Of a stretch of 64,000 nt of DNA, positions 26,951-44,670 are shown one piece after another. Under the pieces are notes generated by a model. The model was not told the DNA's origin and made no database searches. It saw nothing but the letters and a program-made list of their open reading frames with translations. How positions within the stretch are numbered: the stretch's first letter is position 1; the number at the start of each line of letters is the position of its first letter. The DNA lies in NCBI GenBank assembly GCA_019722365.1, contig JADFUC010000852.1:186001-250000 (forward strand), read 5' to 3'. The position numbers and the translations under genes were made by a program. The stretch comes from Lithospermum erythrorhizon. Its lineage: Eukaryota; Streptophyta; Magnoliopsida; Boraginales; Boraginaceae.

Positions 26951-27309
26951 CTTGTCTTCCAAATTTATCTCTTTGGATCAAAGTTTTAATCACAACTGAA
27001 GACTCTTGCTTATGAATGCTGATTTTAATCATTTTTATATCGCAGAAGATTATATCTCTCTCAAATTATTTAATCACTTCGCTTACATATTGTATAAATA
27101 CTAATTTATCAATTCTTAATTATAGCTACATTACTTACTCAAAGATTGATCATCCCATCCCTCCGATAAGATCAGATTGAAAATGGACGAGATGCCTACC
27201 AAGATTTAAATTCAACATGGTAGTTAATCAACTTATTCAACGACATTACCGTGCAAACGAACCACACCGCCGCAAAGAGATATTAAGTCGCACGCCGGCT
27301 AAACGCTTT

Positions 27310-27690
27310 TAGCCATTTTCATCATTATTTAATCTATTCTTATGTAATTAATTATTTAATTCATTCTATGTAATTAATTATTTATTTCATTTTATGTAAT
27401 TAATTAATTATTTTATTTTTATGTAGTTAATTATTTAATTCATTCTTATATAATTAATAATTTAATGCATGTTTCTATATAATTAATTATTTAATTTATT
27501 CTACGTAATTAATTATTTAATTTATTCTTATGTAATTAATTTGAAAATTCATTCTTATATAATTAATTATTTAAACTATTTTATGTAATTAATTATTTAA
27601 TTCTATTCTTAATTAATTTACAAATTCATTCTTACAATTAATTTCCATTTTTGAAATATGATTAATTATTTAATTCATTTATGAATGTGT
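27310..27690. repeat. AT-rich minisatellite, unit about 25-28 bp
   Basis: A unit like ATTCATTCTTATGTAATTAA followed by TTATTTA is repeated about a dozen times with small changes between 27310 and 27690. No coding potential. Confidence 0.85.
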
Positions 27691-28017
27691 TTATATGAAA
27701 ACAAACAGTTTTAATAAATACGATTCTAAATTTAACAACCTAATTATCTTAAGTGTTTACATGGTAACACGAAAAATAAGTAACTTGTCATTTCAGAAGA
27801 TAAAACTAATTCACTTAGCTAACACTTAACAAATTTGCTCATCATTACACAAAGATAAAAAGTTAACTCACTTGTTTTCTTAAGAAGACAATAATAATTC
27901 ACAGCTTCACATTAACATCGACCGTGTCCGCTTGCCCAAAAGTGGCAAACAAGAATTTCAAGTCACATAAACAGATATTGAGCCCACCCAATCGAAGGGA
28001 AATCAATTTCCAAAATA

Positions 28018-28523
28018 CTCCCTCCGAATATTTTACTATATCCTGTAGCTGACATACTATTACTCCCTCCAATCCATTTTAATCGAATTTTTATATTTCC
28101 AGATAAATTTTTGATCTTCAATTACTTTAACTATATTATTAAAAATTTAAAAATTAATATTATGAAAGATTTTAAAAACTTAATCTAATTATATAAATTT
28201 TATATTTTTTAATAATGAATACAATAATCACGGTCAAAGCTCAATTTCGAAGGCCAAACGACAAATGCTTGTGGATTGGGGAGGGAGTAAGAAATATTGT
28301 TTTACTTTTTGTACCCTCATTTATAAGATGATGAAATCTTGATTCTATACGAATTCTCATAAAATATTTAAATTAAAGAAGAAATAATGAATCAAATGCA
28401 TTAAAGCTTTAATAACAAGATAGAAAAAATAAGAACAAAAGTGCATAGTAAATATAGAATTACAAGTAAAAAAAAAATCAAGAAAATTTTGTTAGGACGT
28501 ATAAGTAAAAATTCGGAGGAAGT
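28018..28523. mobile_element. Stowaway MITE (outer), interrupted by a second MITE
   Basis: The left end CTCCCTCCGAATATTTTACT and the reverse complement of the right end, CTTCCTCCGAATTTTTACTT, are matching terminal inverted repeats about 30 bp long. They are flanked by TA as expected for Stowaway (Tc1/mariner-type) MITEs. The right boundary is uncertain by 1-2 bp. Removing the inner element (28063-28287) leaves about 280 bp, a typical Stowaway size. Confidence 0.7.
28063..28287. mobile_element. Stowaway MITE nested inside the outer one
   Basis: The left terminus CTCCCTCCAATCCATTTTAA pairs with the right terminus TTGTGGATTGGGGAGGGAG in inverted orientation, and TA dinucleotides flank both ends (28061-28062 and 28288-28289). 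Length 225 bp, no coding capacity, non-autonomous. Confidence 0.8.
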
Positions 28524-30292
28524 TATACTTTGTCATTTTGTCTTTTTTAGAAATTTATTTGATTCAATAAGTTATTCAGTTTGTCAGATATTATTATATT
28601 AACTTCTGATTTTTTTTTTAATTGAAACAATGAATAATATTCATTCATAAACCTGTAATTACAAATATATACAATTGAATAAAGGGATACTTTTTACATC
28701 AATCGAATATGCGATTTCCCCAAAAGATAACTAATCATATGAAAATCTCGATGTAATCACATATCGATATCTACCAAAAGTTAAAATTATACTGGCTGGG
28801 GATTAAACACACAAAATATCCCTACTAAACAATATACGACTCCCGCTCAAAGCCCCTGAATGTGACTAATGATATACATCTTCATCTTCGAAGATATTTT
28901 GCAGTGAAATCATCAACGTGAGAAGATAATCGTTAACAAATATTAATCCAAAAGGAATAAAAGAAAATTATACTAAACTGTAAAAAATATTGTGCTAACA
29001 AGATCTAACACTTTATATTATCAAAATGTAAAAAACATTGAAAGTGGAAGAAAACCACCAAAAATGGTGGTTATTCCTCCCCAAAGTTAAGTGTTCTCGA
29101 TGGTTTTTTTTTCTCTACCTCAGCAGAGAGTAGTTGTTTCAGAACTTAGTAAACTGCCTGAGTTAACGATTATTTATTACCTCATTCAAAGTTTCAATGG
29201 TAATTTTTGATACAATTCTAAGTTAAATAATTTATCACTTACGTGATATATTCAATTTATCTTCATTTAACCATCAATTTTACGGTCGTTAATCAATTTG
29301 TTGACATATGTTATTTGTAAAATTCTTTTTATATACATAAAATGCATACTCTTAAACCATCGATTTGTGAACTTTAAATATTTATTGTCTATATTAAGTT
29401 AAGATCAAGATTTGCTAAACAAGTAGAATTGTGAATACGACATTTTTTTAGAAATCGACACCAAAGTTTCTGACACCAATTTAAAATTAAAAACAACTAA
29501 AATCGGATGCACAGTACTACTAACGTTATTTTCAATCGAAGATAAGCCCATAAAAAATAAAAGCAGGCCCGCGATCTACCCAACAACATTTACCTAGCAA
29601 CACTATACACACACCAAAATAAGAATTTTTAAAGAAACGACAATTTCGTCTTTAATAAAACCTCCAACTACTACATTTGCAACAGTGCTAGGTCAGGCCA
29701 TTTCACACCCAAACCCAACACTATTTGTGTATAACAGCTCAGACATTTACCCCAGCAATAATGCTCGTATTCCTGTTTTCTGGTCGGTTACTCTTCTACA
29801 AGGTACATAATCCAATTTATCTTTTTTGAGCATAATTGATTGTAAATGTTTTATATGCTATCTATGTCATATTGTGTCGACATGAGAATCTTTTAGCAAA
29901 CTTGTTATTTCTACACTAATATTTATGAAAGTTTTACATTTTTAACAGCTTTTCAAAGTTAGGAACAAGTTAGAAGGAATAGAAGATTTTTGCATCGGTA
30001 TATCATTCTTTTCTATCTAGAAGGTTGACCACCATAAAGACTATCTAGTGTCTTACAAAGAATCAAGTACAATTTGAAGGAATAGAAGTACTAAAGTGAA
30101 TGAAGTCATCTTTTGAAATGTGATTGGACTTACTCATCATCTTTTTGCTCCCTTATGTATTTAGAACTAACAGGGAGGTTGCTAATTTGCTATGGTGGCT
30201 TAAATGTGTACGTATAGCCTATAGACACTTTTTTCTACATTAACAGGTTTTCTAATTACTCTTAAATGATTTGAGTGTTAGTATCATTTTAC
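28524..30292. other. Gene-free AT-rich intergenic DNA
   Basis: No motif-bearing ORF is seen. A short ATG-initiated frame near 29760 (MLVFLFSGRLLFYK) has a donor-like GGTACATAA downstream but no recognisable continuation, so I do not call it a gene. Confidence 0.4.
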
Positions 30293-30590
30293 AGGTGCAA
30301 TTTAATTATGAATGGAAATTATTCTGAATTCGAATTCAAATCCGAATCTGAATAAACGAATGCAAATAGGATATACCGAATACAAATCGAATATCAAATC
30401 CGAATACCAAAAATGAATAGTACCGGGACATATTCGCGACTGAATCAGAATCCACGACCTTCGAATTCGGATTCGAATTTAAAACGAACCTTACTTATAT
30501 ATTCGTGTTCGATCCGAGTTCATTGAGTTTCAAACTCGAATAATGAAGTTTTCAAATCTCGAAACTATTGGAATCGCTTTCCACCCCTAG
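30293..30590. mobile_element. hAT-like non-autonomous element rich in GAATTCGAAT-type words
   Basis: The stretch is built from repeated subterminal words such as GAATTCGAATTC, ATCCGAAT and TTCGGATTCGAATTT. It begins near CAGGTGCAATTTAATTATG and ends near TTCCACCCCTAG, reminiscent of hAT ends of the TAGGGGTG type. A clean 8-bp target duplication was not found. Confidence 0.4.
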
Positions 30591-31156
30591 TCATATATCC
30601 ACACGAAAAGCTAGTTAGTTATCTAATCAACCAATTATACCATTATAGCACTTTTTTTCTGCATGGTAACGTTTTATACACTTTCAAGGAATTGAACCCG
30701 GTAACTCTCATAACATCAACCCAAGACCCTCTCCATATACTAACACATTGTGTGATTTGAGTCATAGTCCAATTTTTAGGAGAATGTTAGTTCAAGTGAA
30801 GATTGAACACCTCCTAAAATTGGACTATGATTGGTGACCCCCTAGACCTATATCAGGGCCGTCCCAGATGCGGAGTATGAGAGTTCTCCATATACTATTA
30901 TCCAAGTTGGCAGATGGTGCACTTTGTTTTTCCAGTCATTTGATTATGCAGTCTTCTTAATTCTTTCATTAATCCACCTAAGGAACAATATACTCTTTGG
31001 CACGTAAATATAACAATAATAACACAATTAGTCTGTGCATGGAAAACATCGGCAAAGTTGATGATTTCAATGTTTGTTACTTACAATATCCTCATGTATA
31101 CATAGTTGCAATCTACAATTTTCATAGCCAACAGGCATAAATCCCCCCTATAGAAA
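30591..31156 (+). promoter_or_regulatory. Upstream region of the first carboxypeptidase gene
   Basis: From about 31030 the sequence is homologous to the region before the second carboxypeptidase gene (34738-34895), so the promoter was duplicated with the gene. The position equivalent to the downstream gene's TATAAATA reads TATACATA at 31097-31104, about 55 bp before the start codon. A tetranucleotide change in the core element could weaken it. Confidence 0.4.
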
Positions 31157-34160
<3,004 letters not shown>

Positions 34161-34895
34161 TATTCATAGGCATATAGTCTAGTTACAAGCACTTGTGCAA
34201 TTCAAACATTGGTTTAATTTTGTGTTCTGAAGATATTTACCATCCGAAAACATGAAACAGTTGGTCCTTTGACTATAGAAATGTGATAATAAAGATGAAG
34301 TTATGCCACATCTGGCTTTTCTCATTTATCAACTACCTTGTATATTAAGTATGAGACTAGTGGGTTCAACTTAGATGTATTTGTTAACATGTGCTCGGGT
34401 AAGTAAATGTCGTAACACACCAATCAATAATCCTCGGTATTAGTTAATGTCATGGTCAATGGACAATGACACACAAACTAAGAATTTTTCATGTGTGCAA
34501 TTTTTCATTCTTGAAATTAGTTCAACCTACATTACTATTAATATTATAATTATATATTGATTCAAATCAAAGTTGTATGAGTTAATCAAAACAACAATAA
34601 AAATACAAACTCGAGAATCTTTTAGGACTTCAAGTAGTATTGTAATCATTGTCCTGAAGTTTGTCGTCCCTGCCGAAGGCCATACATGTATTTCCAGTAC
34701 TTGATCCTAAAATTTTCTTAATTAGTTCGTTCCAATACAATGCATGGAAAATATCGGCAAAGATGATGGTTTCAATGTTTGTTACTTACAACATCCACAT
34801 GTATAAATATCTGCGATTCTTAACATTTCATAGCAAAACATGCACCATTTCCCCCTCTTATTTTACTCGAGGGGTTTGAATTAGCCTGGGAAAAA
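34161..34895 (+). promoter_or_regulatory. Spacer and promoter between the two carboxypeptidase genes
   Basis: Contains the 3' part of copy 1 and the promoter of copy 2. A TATA box, TATAAATA, lies at 34802-34809, about 87 bp before the ATG at 34896. The segment from about 34738 onwards matches the upstream region of copy 1, and the segment 34200-34350 matches the region downstream of copy 2, giving the limits of the tandem duplication. Confidence 0.6.
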
Positions 34896-37695
<2,800 letters not shown>

Positions 37696-38152
37696 GCAAA
37701 TAGCCTTTGGATGCACTTTTACTCAATTTTGCAATTCAAACATAGGTATGATTCAATGTGAGAAATACTTACATCCCAAAACACGAAACAACCAAGTTCT
37801 TTGTGTAAAGAAACGCGATAGTAAAGATGAAGTTATGCCACGTCTGGATCTTCTCATTTACTCCGTATCAACTTTCTTGTATATTATTGCTTGTAAGAGC
37901 ATTGGTTTCGATTTGGACGAGTTTGTTAATGCTGTAGGCGGGTGTGAATCCTTTGTATAACTTGATTCACATAAAGTCTATCTTGTAAAACAAGGGCTGA
38001 TGCAACTCTAACCCCCTTATATCCACCATGACTTAATATTACATATGTATTCGATGTTTATTTTTATAAGAGAAAAGCATCATCCATGAATAATAGTAGC
38101 TTGATATAAACATAAAATGTGGTCATACAAAGACATCTCTTATGATAATAAT
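37696..38152. other. Convergent 3' region between carboxypeptidase copy 2 and PsaK
   Basis: Holds the 3'UTRs of two convergent genes. The part from about 37735 to 37880 is homologous to 34197-34350, the 3' side of copy 1. No additional gene is seen. Confidence 0.6.
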
Positions 38153-38753
38153 TTAGATGGCACCAATGTTTTTAAGGCCAAGAACAACCCCAACACCAAT
38201 AATGTGGCCAACAGTTCCACAAGCAAGAGTATCAGCTAGTGTAAAGCCAGCAGGGTCACCAGTCTGCAGCCCTGAGTCCCTTGCCTCAAGCTTCAAACCA
38301 GCAGTAGCCTTCCTGTTTGCAGATGGTGCTAAACCAAACCTTCCAGCAAACAACATCAGGCTAGTTGAAGTCACCATTATCTGTCAAAAAATTATGTCCA
38401 ACTATCTATGTTACTTCGACTTAATTTAGTGAAACTATTATAATCAAATTGTGACAATTAGGGACTTAACAACACAAAATGGAGGAAGAAGTTACAAGGT
38501 TTGTGGATGAGCCAATGAAGTCACAACGAGCGCCTAAAGCTCCGTTTTGCCCCCGACGCTTGATTGGTGGCATTGCAATCTGTACTTGGCAAATCTCATT
38601 AGGGAAATTCATTTTTCTTGATCAAGCAATACATAATGGAGGATATTATTAGAATGTGACACTTACCGAACTTTGCAGAGAAGACGAAGCAAGTGAATTG
38701 TTGGCCTTGAGGCCATGGAATTGTGGGAGGGTGGTCAATTGAGCTGAAGCCAT
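38153..38753 (-). CDS. PSAK: Photosystem I reaction centre subunit PsaK, chloroplast precursor
   Basis: PsaK is a two-helix thylakoid membrane subunit of photosystem I on the LHCI side, encoded in the nucleus. Three exons: 38667-38753, 38496-38579 and 38153-38380, total 132 aa. The first two exons encode a Ser/Thr-rich chloroplast transit peptide ([14 protein letters not shown] ...) and the mature start around [17 protein letters not shown]. The last exon encodes TM helix 1 ([20 protein letters not shown]), the stromal loop [20 protein letters not shown], and TM helix 2 with [18 protein letters not shown]. Phases are all 0 and junctions GT-AG. Essentially the whole mature protein is invariant in plants, so the call is secure. 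Confidence 0.97.
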
Positions 38754-40223
38754 TGCAGAAATGTTGAGAGTATAGGCAATCTAAGATGAATTTGTGAGTA
38801 AAAGTGGCTGCATTATGTAAGTGTACTTGTTTATCTGGTATATGAAAGAATAGAGAATCTGTTGAGAGAAGACTGGTGGATGCAAATTACCAATACTGGA
38901 TGCATGTGATAGTTGATGCTGAGATGGCAATGAGGTATTGGATCATCAAACTTGGATAAGATTTTGAATGCCAACATGGTAACATGAGTGACTTCATTCA
39001 TAACTAGTTGTGAATGCTAATGACTCTGCATGATAAAGACCAAACATAATAGTTTTAGTAGTATTAGTATATCGTAGTACTAATAGATGAGTCCTTAACT
39101 TGATGAACATGGTGGAATGGCGGCGTTCGGACTTATTGGCGAAAATGGTACTGTATGAATATTAACGTTTGACTTTTACAATTTTAAAATAAGCGAAACA
39201 TGACATTATAAAACTTCAAAATATGCTTTCTTCGAGCATTGGTGAAGGCAAATCGTAATATCGATATCATATCTTGAAACATAAGCTAGCGATGCGTAAG
39301 GTTGTAATATCGTTCGATTTTTTCTTGTGGCGTTGTTGGCTTCGAATGGGGTTTTGTCCGATTTTGATTTTGAAAAACTTAAGTTAACCAATTTCATTAA
39401 TGATTTAATTGGGAATGAAAAATTAACGTTAAAATAGAATTGGGAAGCTTTAATGGAATAATTGGAATGGTTTGAATGCTCATTAATTGGAAATTGATTT
39501 AATTCAATATGTTGTCTGTTTAGATTGAGATATAGGAAGTATTAAATCTAATGTGTAGATTAGAGTTTGGATTAATGGACTATTGGACTTGGAGTAATGA
39601 ATATGGAAGGCTAGAGTCCTACATAATAGGTTGGATATAAACATATACTTCAAAACCTTGAGTCCTTGAGGGGCTTTGTGCGGTTGCACCACCTCATATG
39701 GGGTTAGGCAGGCCTTGGTTGTGAGAGGATGAGATTAAATAAATGCAGTGTGTTATCTCTTCTCTTTTCACTTATTTAGATGCATTCTGGCCCCATTCGT
39801 GTATTAGATTGTACAATATATTTTAAAGATATCACTTGGTGGAAGGCCAACAATAAGCTCGAATTGGCTCGGTGATTAAATTTGCATCACCCACTTTATG
39901 TCATTTATTTTTGTAAGGAATAACCACCATGGATAAAAATGTGAATTTTCAAAACATTTGACACAAGTATTATTCTTTCATCAAGTGTGACTTATAGTTG
40001 GAATCATAACATGCCAGATCAAATCGTATGAATGACACTTGCCACAATAGCATATATGTTTTTTTCCAACAATATCATATATTCCTATATTATATGCACA
40101 ACAAAACCAAATCACTTCATCAATTCACAAACACAAGAATTGAGATTCACCAATGTAAACTTAAGTCAGCATGGACCGACACCAACATTTTGGAATTTAC
40201 TTTCTTGTTTATATAGTAATTTT
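38754..40223 (-). other. Intergenic region upstream of PsaK and downstream of the USP-like gene
   Basis: The first few hundred bases should be the PsaK promoter (transcription leftwards). A GATAAACA word on the minus strand near 38830 resembles light-responsive I-box cores, but one copy is weak evidence. The rest, up to 40223, contains no motif-bearing ORF and should include the 3'UTR of the USP-like gene. Confidence 0.4.
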
Positions 40224-42006
40224 TTAACTGCTTCTAGGATTAATTTTGGGTTTAAAACATGAACCACATAATGAATTATTATTATCAGTATTTTTTTGTC
40301 CTAAATCTTGGTCAATTGAGGAGCTTGGGGTGCTATGTGCATTGCTTGCCCTGGGAGATTCAGCAATTAAGTCACCCATTTCCTTTCCTTCACATATTAT
40401 CTTCACCTCACAGTATTCTGGTGCACCTCTGAGTATTTGACCTGCTGTATTTCCTATCCTCCTTGATTTAATATTCCTATATTCAAGAAAAAAGTATATA
40501 ATAATTTTATTGATAAAAAAAAATTAATTGAATGATTGTTTTATGGGATGGTTTTTTTTTTCTTGAAGTATCAAACTTACCTTTTACTAGTTCCCACAAC
40601 CAATTTTCTGATGTTGAGGATAGGAATGAGATCGAGAATTGCTTTGGCCTCTGCGTTACTCTCGATTAATATGGTGTCAACTTTAGCCTGTCCAAATTCA
40701 AGTGAATTTCACATCATTTGACATGTTAAGTAGTTCTTTTGCACGCTTTTATCAATTAATTATTTCTGAACACTAATTTAACAATATAAACATCTCACAA
40801 ATAGATAGAGAGGTATAATCTTATGACTTCACACTGTCTGGTGACCATTACCTTGGAGGCAGAACACACATTTAGAAATTTCTGAAGATACTCCCTCCTT
40901 TTACCTCTTTCCTGAGCCAAATACAACTCCTTTTGTTCAGGATTAGCCTGGTCAATTGGCATCATTCCCACTGCCATTGTTAAATCACAAATCTCAGCCA
41001 ATTTGTAAAATTTGCTATGAAAATATCATTCTAATATAGGCTATCTATTGAGAGGCTGACCATTCGGGGTCTGGTTGATAGAGAAATATAACTTAAACGA
41101 GTTAATCGAATAGCCTAGTCGAAATTCACCTCATTGTTAATTATAAATAACTAAAGAGTATCAAAAGATGAAATGAATATGTGAAAACGGGCAGAATGCT
41201 AAATTTATACTGATTGGTAGAAACAAGAATACAAGTGTGAAGTAATCTAATACGGAGTAACATTTATCTTTAAGTGATATCATGAGTAGCTCAACAGTTT
41301 TGGAAAATTGTAAATGGAAGTCCCTAATTTTATATAGAAGTCTTGTATCTCTCATTAATGAATTTCAATACTCCGTATAAGATAAAAAAATTCTCTCCCT
41401 TATAAATTAGTGTATATCGTTCAAGATTTAACTATTTTGTATTAATGATCCTATTTTATTGCTCTGTATTTCGTTAATAAATTTATTTGAAGTTTCTCAC
41501 AAGTTATAGCATCTAGCTTATTATCAAATCGACACCCCTTTTAACTTTCATTGATAATTTAATGAATTTAGGACAACAATGGGGTGGGTGATAGAGAACT
41601 TACATAGAGTTGGAATTTGCTTGATCTCTGGAAAAATATGAATGAGAAATACCACAGTAGAAGCAGGATCTACAGCATGAGACATAGCCCAAACAAGCCC
41701 ATCCATGCTTGCCTCCTCATGCTTCCCAATTTCAACATAAACAACATTACCATTATTATGAAAATCGAATGAAAACAAACTCCCTGAACTTCCTGTAACT
41801 TCTTCTCTTATTGTAGACAAAGGTATCTTATTACTATTGTTGTTCACTTCAAACCCCCTAGCCAATTCTTCATCATCTTCTTCTATCTCACTTATACCAC
41901 CACCATTAAAATACCCTTTTTCAACTCTATGATCATTTCCATTAAAAGGTTCAATTTCTATGTTCTTTGATGTCATATTGCCAGAAAGAGATGACAAATG
42001 AAACAC
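40224..42006 (-). CDS. Universal-stress-protein-like (adenine nucleotide alpha-hydrolase fold) protein
   Basis: Four minus-strand exons: 41604-42006 (or from the inner ATG at 41976), 40852-40970, 40581-40687 and 40224-40476. From the inner ATG this gives 852 nt, 283 aa, all in frame; from the outer ATG 293 aa. The inner start MTSKNIEIEP looks more natural, but I cannot decide. After an acidic N-terminal region come VVYVEIGKHEEASMDGLVWA and VDPASTVVFLIHIFPEIKQI (first strand and helix of the USP fold), then NPEQKELYLAQERGKRREYL and VDTILIESNAEAKAILDLI, then IRKLVVGTSK. This order is that of plant USP-domain proteins related to the N-terminal part of U-box kinases; here no kinase or U-box follows. 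Its stress role is inferred from the family only. Confidence 0.85.
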
Positions 42007-42900
42007 TTGGTTGAGTTTGGGACAAAAAAATAATGAAATGAAACAGCTAAGATTAGATATGTAATATGGTATGAGTTGACCAAAGGGTTATTTGATATTT
42101 CATGTAGGTTTCATTTAGACAAGTCTATAGTTTGTCTTTATTATTATGACTAGGGAATCGAAGGATGAAAATGTGTCCTAAATTTCTCCTACTTAAACTT
42201 TTCCGTCGGGGCACAAAATTACAAAGAGTTTTCTTGAAGAGGACTTGTGCTAAAATTATAGTTACTCATTGCCAACACCTTACCTTCACGTTGAATATTC
42301 ATTTGGTTAACGACTCACTATGAAAATAGTTCAATTTGATCGCTAGAGCTCAACAATACATCACCATATAAGATTGTTACACCATAGTAAGTTTTACGTT
42401 ATTTATAAGGTTCGAACCCTGACATCGAGATATTTGAATAATCTAGCTAGCGGCTTAAGTGTAATACATGAGACCTATTGTCACAGGATTATAAGATAAT
42501 ATTGAATGCAGCTACTAGGTATATGTATAATTATTGGCATTTGCTCCTGTCTCTTTGACTTATTTTAGATATTGTGATTAACAATGCTATCTCATGGCTA
42601 TTTTGTTATTGTCGTTAATTGCAGATTTAAAGATTCCAGGGAATATGCGAATCCGTACTAGTATCGTAGCAAAAAGTCAATGAATTCAATGCATGGAACA
42701 TGAGAGCAAGTGCATTGACTCAATCAGATCATCACCCACTCCGGACCTACCTATAATAGTAGCTGGCTTTGACTCCATTTCATACTCCATCATATTCTAA
42801 ATCTTTGATTTTTTCATGTGAAAGAGCATGAAACAATTTGATGAATTATAGATCGATAAAATTGTTGTCGTTTATTTCAATCGTAGAGATTAATTGATTC
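42007..42900. other. Intergenic DNA upstream of the USP-like gene
   Basis: Expected to hold the USP-like promoter. No ORF with recognisable content and no obvious element ends were seen. Confidence 0.4.
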
Positions 42901-43479
42901 AGGACAAATCGATGTCGAATGTCTGTGGAATTAGTGCAGGGATACTTGCCCGGCCGACGTCTCAGCTACCAGAAAAGGTTTTACTCGAATATTTTATTGA
43001 GAGGAGAAACGAAAAACAGTTTTTTACCCATGAGTGTGCAAAACAAGCCAGATGAAGGCTGTGCTTTTTTCTTTAATAAGAAAGATGACAAAAGGCTAAT
43101 ATATATAATCGTATATATTAGGGTTAGGTCGGAGTTATTAAGAGGTGACAACGGTGGGTTGGGGCTGAGTGGTGTTTGGTACGTGGGTATAACAATCTGC
43201 ACTTTGAATAGAAGCCCAGCGCGTTTGACATGTATAGAATCACGGAGGACCTCATCATCATGGCAATTCTTGTAAAATCGCAAAGACAATACAGTAATAG
43301 CGTGCTCTGTAAGTATACTATTGTCACAAAAGGCAGGGCAAAAAATCACCTCATGACCAATTACAGGGACCGAACTTCTACACCATGGGGTCATCGAGTT
43401 CGAATCTGTGACCGTCAATCAACTTTATGTCAAAGTTCGGGATTATTTAGCCGAGGAAATAGAATTTCTCCATTTGTGA

Positions 43480-44670
43480 CATTTGTTACCCATCGCCGGC
43501 AGTAAATTCTGAGGGAATTTTCTCCAGCTTCGCAATCTTGCTTGCTCAGCAATACTCATGAATATAGTGAAATCGAACATCAAATAATAGCAGTCATCAT
43601 GGAAAAGCAAGGTACTACCCAGCAATTGAATAACCGATTATTGTCGAAAAACTTAATAGCATCTTTGTCGAAAACAATTCAGACAATAAAACCTAAGCAA
43701 ATAAACCTTTAAAACACAGGTGTGATACATCTTCGAATTCATTAGTAGATAAAGCGGCAATTGGTTGAAGTTGAGGCTTCAGCTTTATCTGAAATACATA
43801 TGAAAATAATCGCAAAAGTAGTAGATTTCTAATACTTATCGTTAGCATAATTAAAATCTACATAGCAGTAACTTAATCACGATCATGATATCTGAAAGCT
43901 TCAAACCAACATCAGCGGTAGATTTGAAATACGCCTGACCACTTTAAAAGCGTTCGATAGGCGTCGAGGATTAGACATGTAATCACACTTTCAGCTTGAC
44001 TAACCGCGTATGCGATGTCGAGGGCTGAGTCGTGGCTTACGTGAGATCACATGCCGAGATCACATAGCATTAGAATATGTACGTCTTACATATCGTTTAT
44101 TCAGTTCGGTCTTGAGGCCCGATCATTCTTTACAAAATGAAAGCCAAAGTGCGTTAGATTGGCATCGAGACATAGAAAATTTACTCGAAATCTTTTTCAA
44201 CATATACTTTGATTTAAAACAGAGTAGATTTCTTTTTGTCTGTAATAATGTTCGTACCTAGAATTTTCTTAAGCATCACAAATATTCATCTCAAGAGTAT
44301 CGCGAAACGTTTTGCATTTTCGATAGACTTGAAACACGGACTAACAATCAGCGTATCGTCCACGTAAAACAAAAGAAATCGGGCACAAGTCTATATTAAA
44401 GTCTGCAGTGATGATCGAGAAGAGCTTCTTTTAAACTTGGCTGCATGCAATTGTCAAATTTAATATTCCATTGCAGGGGATTATTTTAAACCACTCCTGA
44501 AGGCATTTTTTAACAAGCAGTTATTATCCCGAGCCCGATTTAGGGTCGCAAAGCCCTCGGGTTGATGCATACTCGTATTTTTGTCAAGAGATCACCGTGT
44601 AGGAAGCATTAGTAACATCATTGTTTTAATTACGATCGAACGGGCCGGGTAACATGTTCGGCCAGACTGA
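43480..44670 (-). mobile_element. Degenerate Ty1/copia retrotransposon: reverse transcriptase and RNase H remnants
   Basis: Minus-strand frames contain copia pol landmarks in the right order. FLHGDL is at about 44587-44610, MHQPEGFATL at about 44540-44572, and a GLK-x-SP then QWNIKF block at about 44450-44490. The catalytic-site block FLLFYVDDTLIV follows at about 44345-44382, then the RNase H region ALSTNEFED near 43730-43757 and DVRFHYIHEY near 43550-43580. Stops and frame changes separate the blocks, and gag, protease and most of the integrase are absent, so the copy is inactive. The 3' LTR may lie in 42900-43480, but no second LTR was found to confirm it. Confidence 0.75.

Noticed and set aside
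29761..29815. Short ATG frame followed by a donor-like GGTACATAA
   Set aside because: No continuing exon, no family match and no supported promoter.
42919..43505. Overlapping ORFs of 91-145 codons on both strands
   Set aside because: No domain on either strand; they sit beside the copia relic and may be part of its LTR, which I could not confirm.
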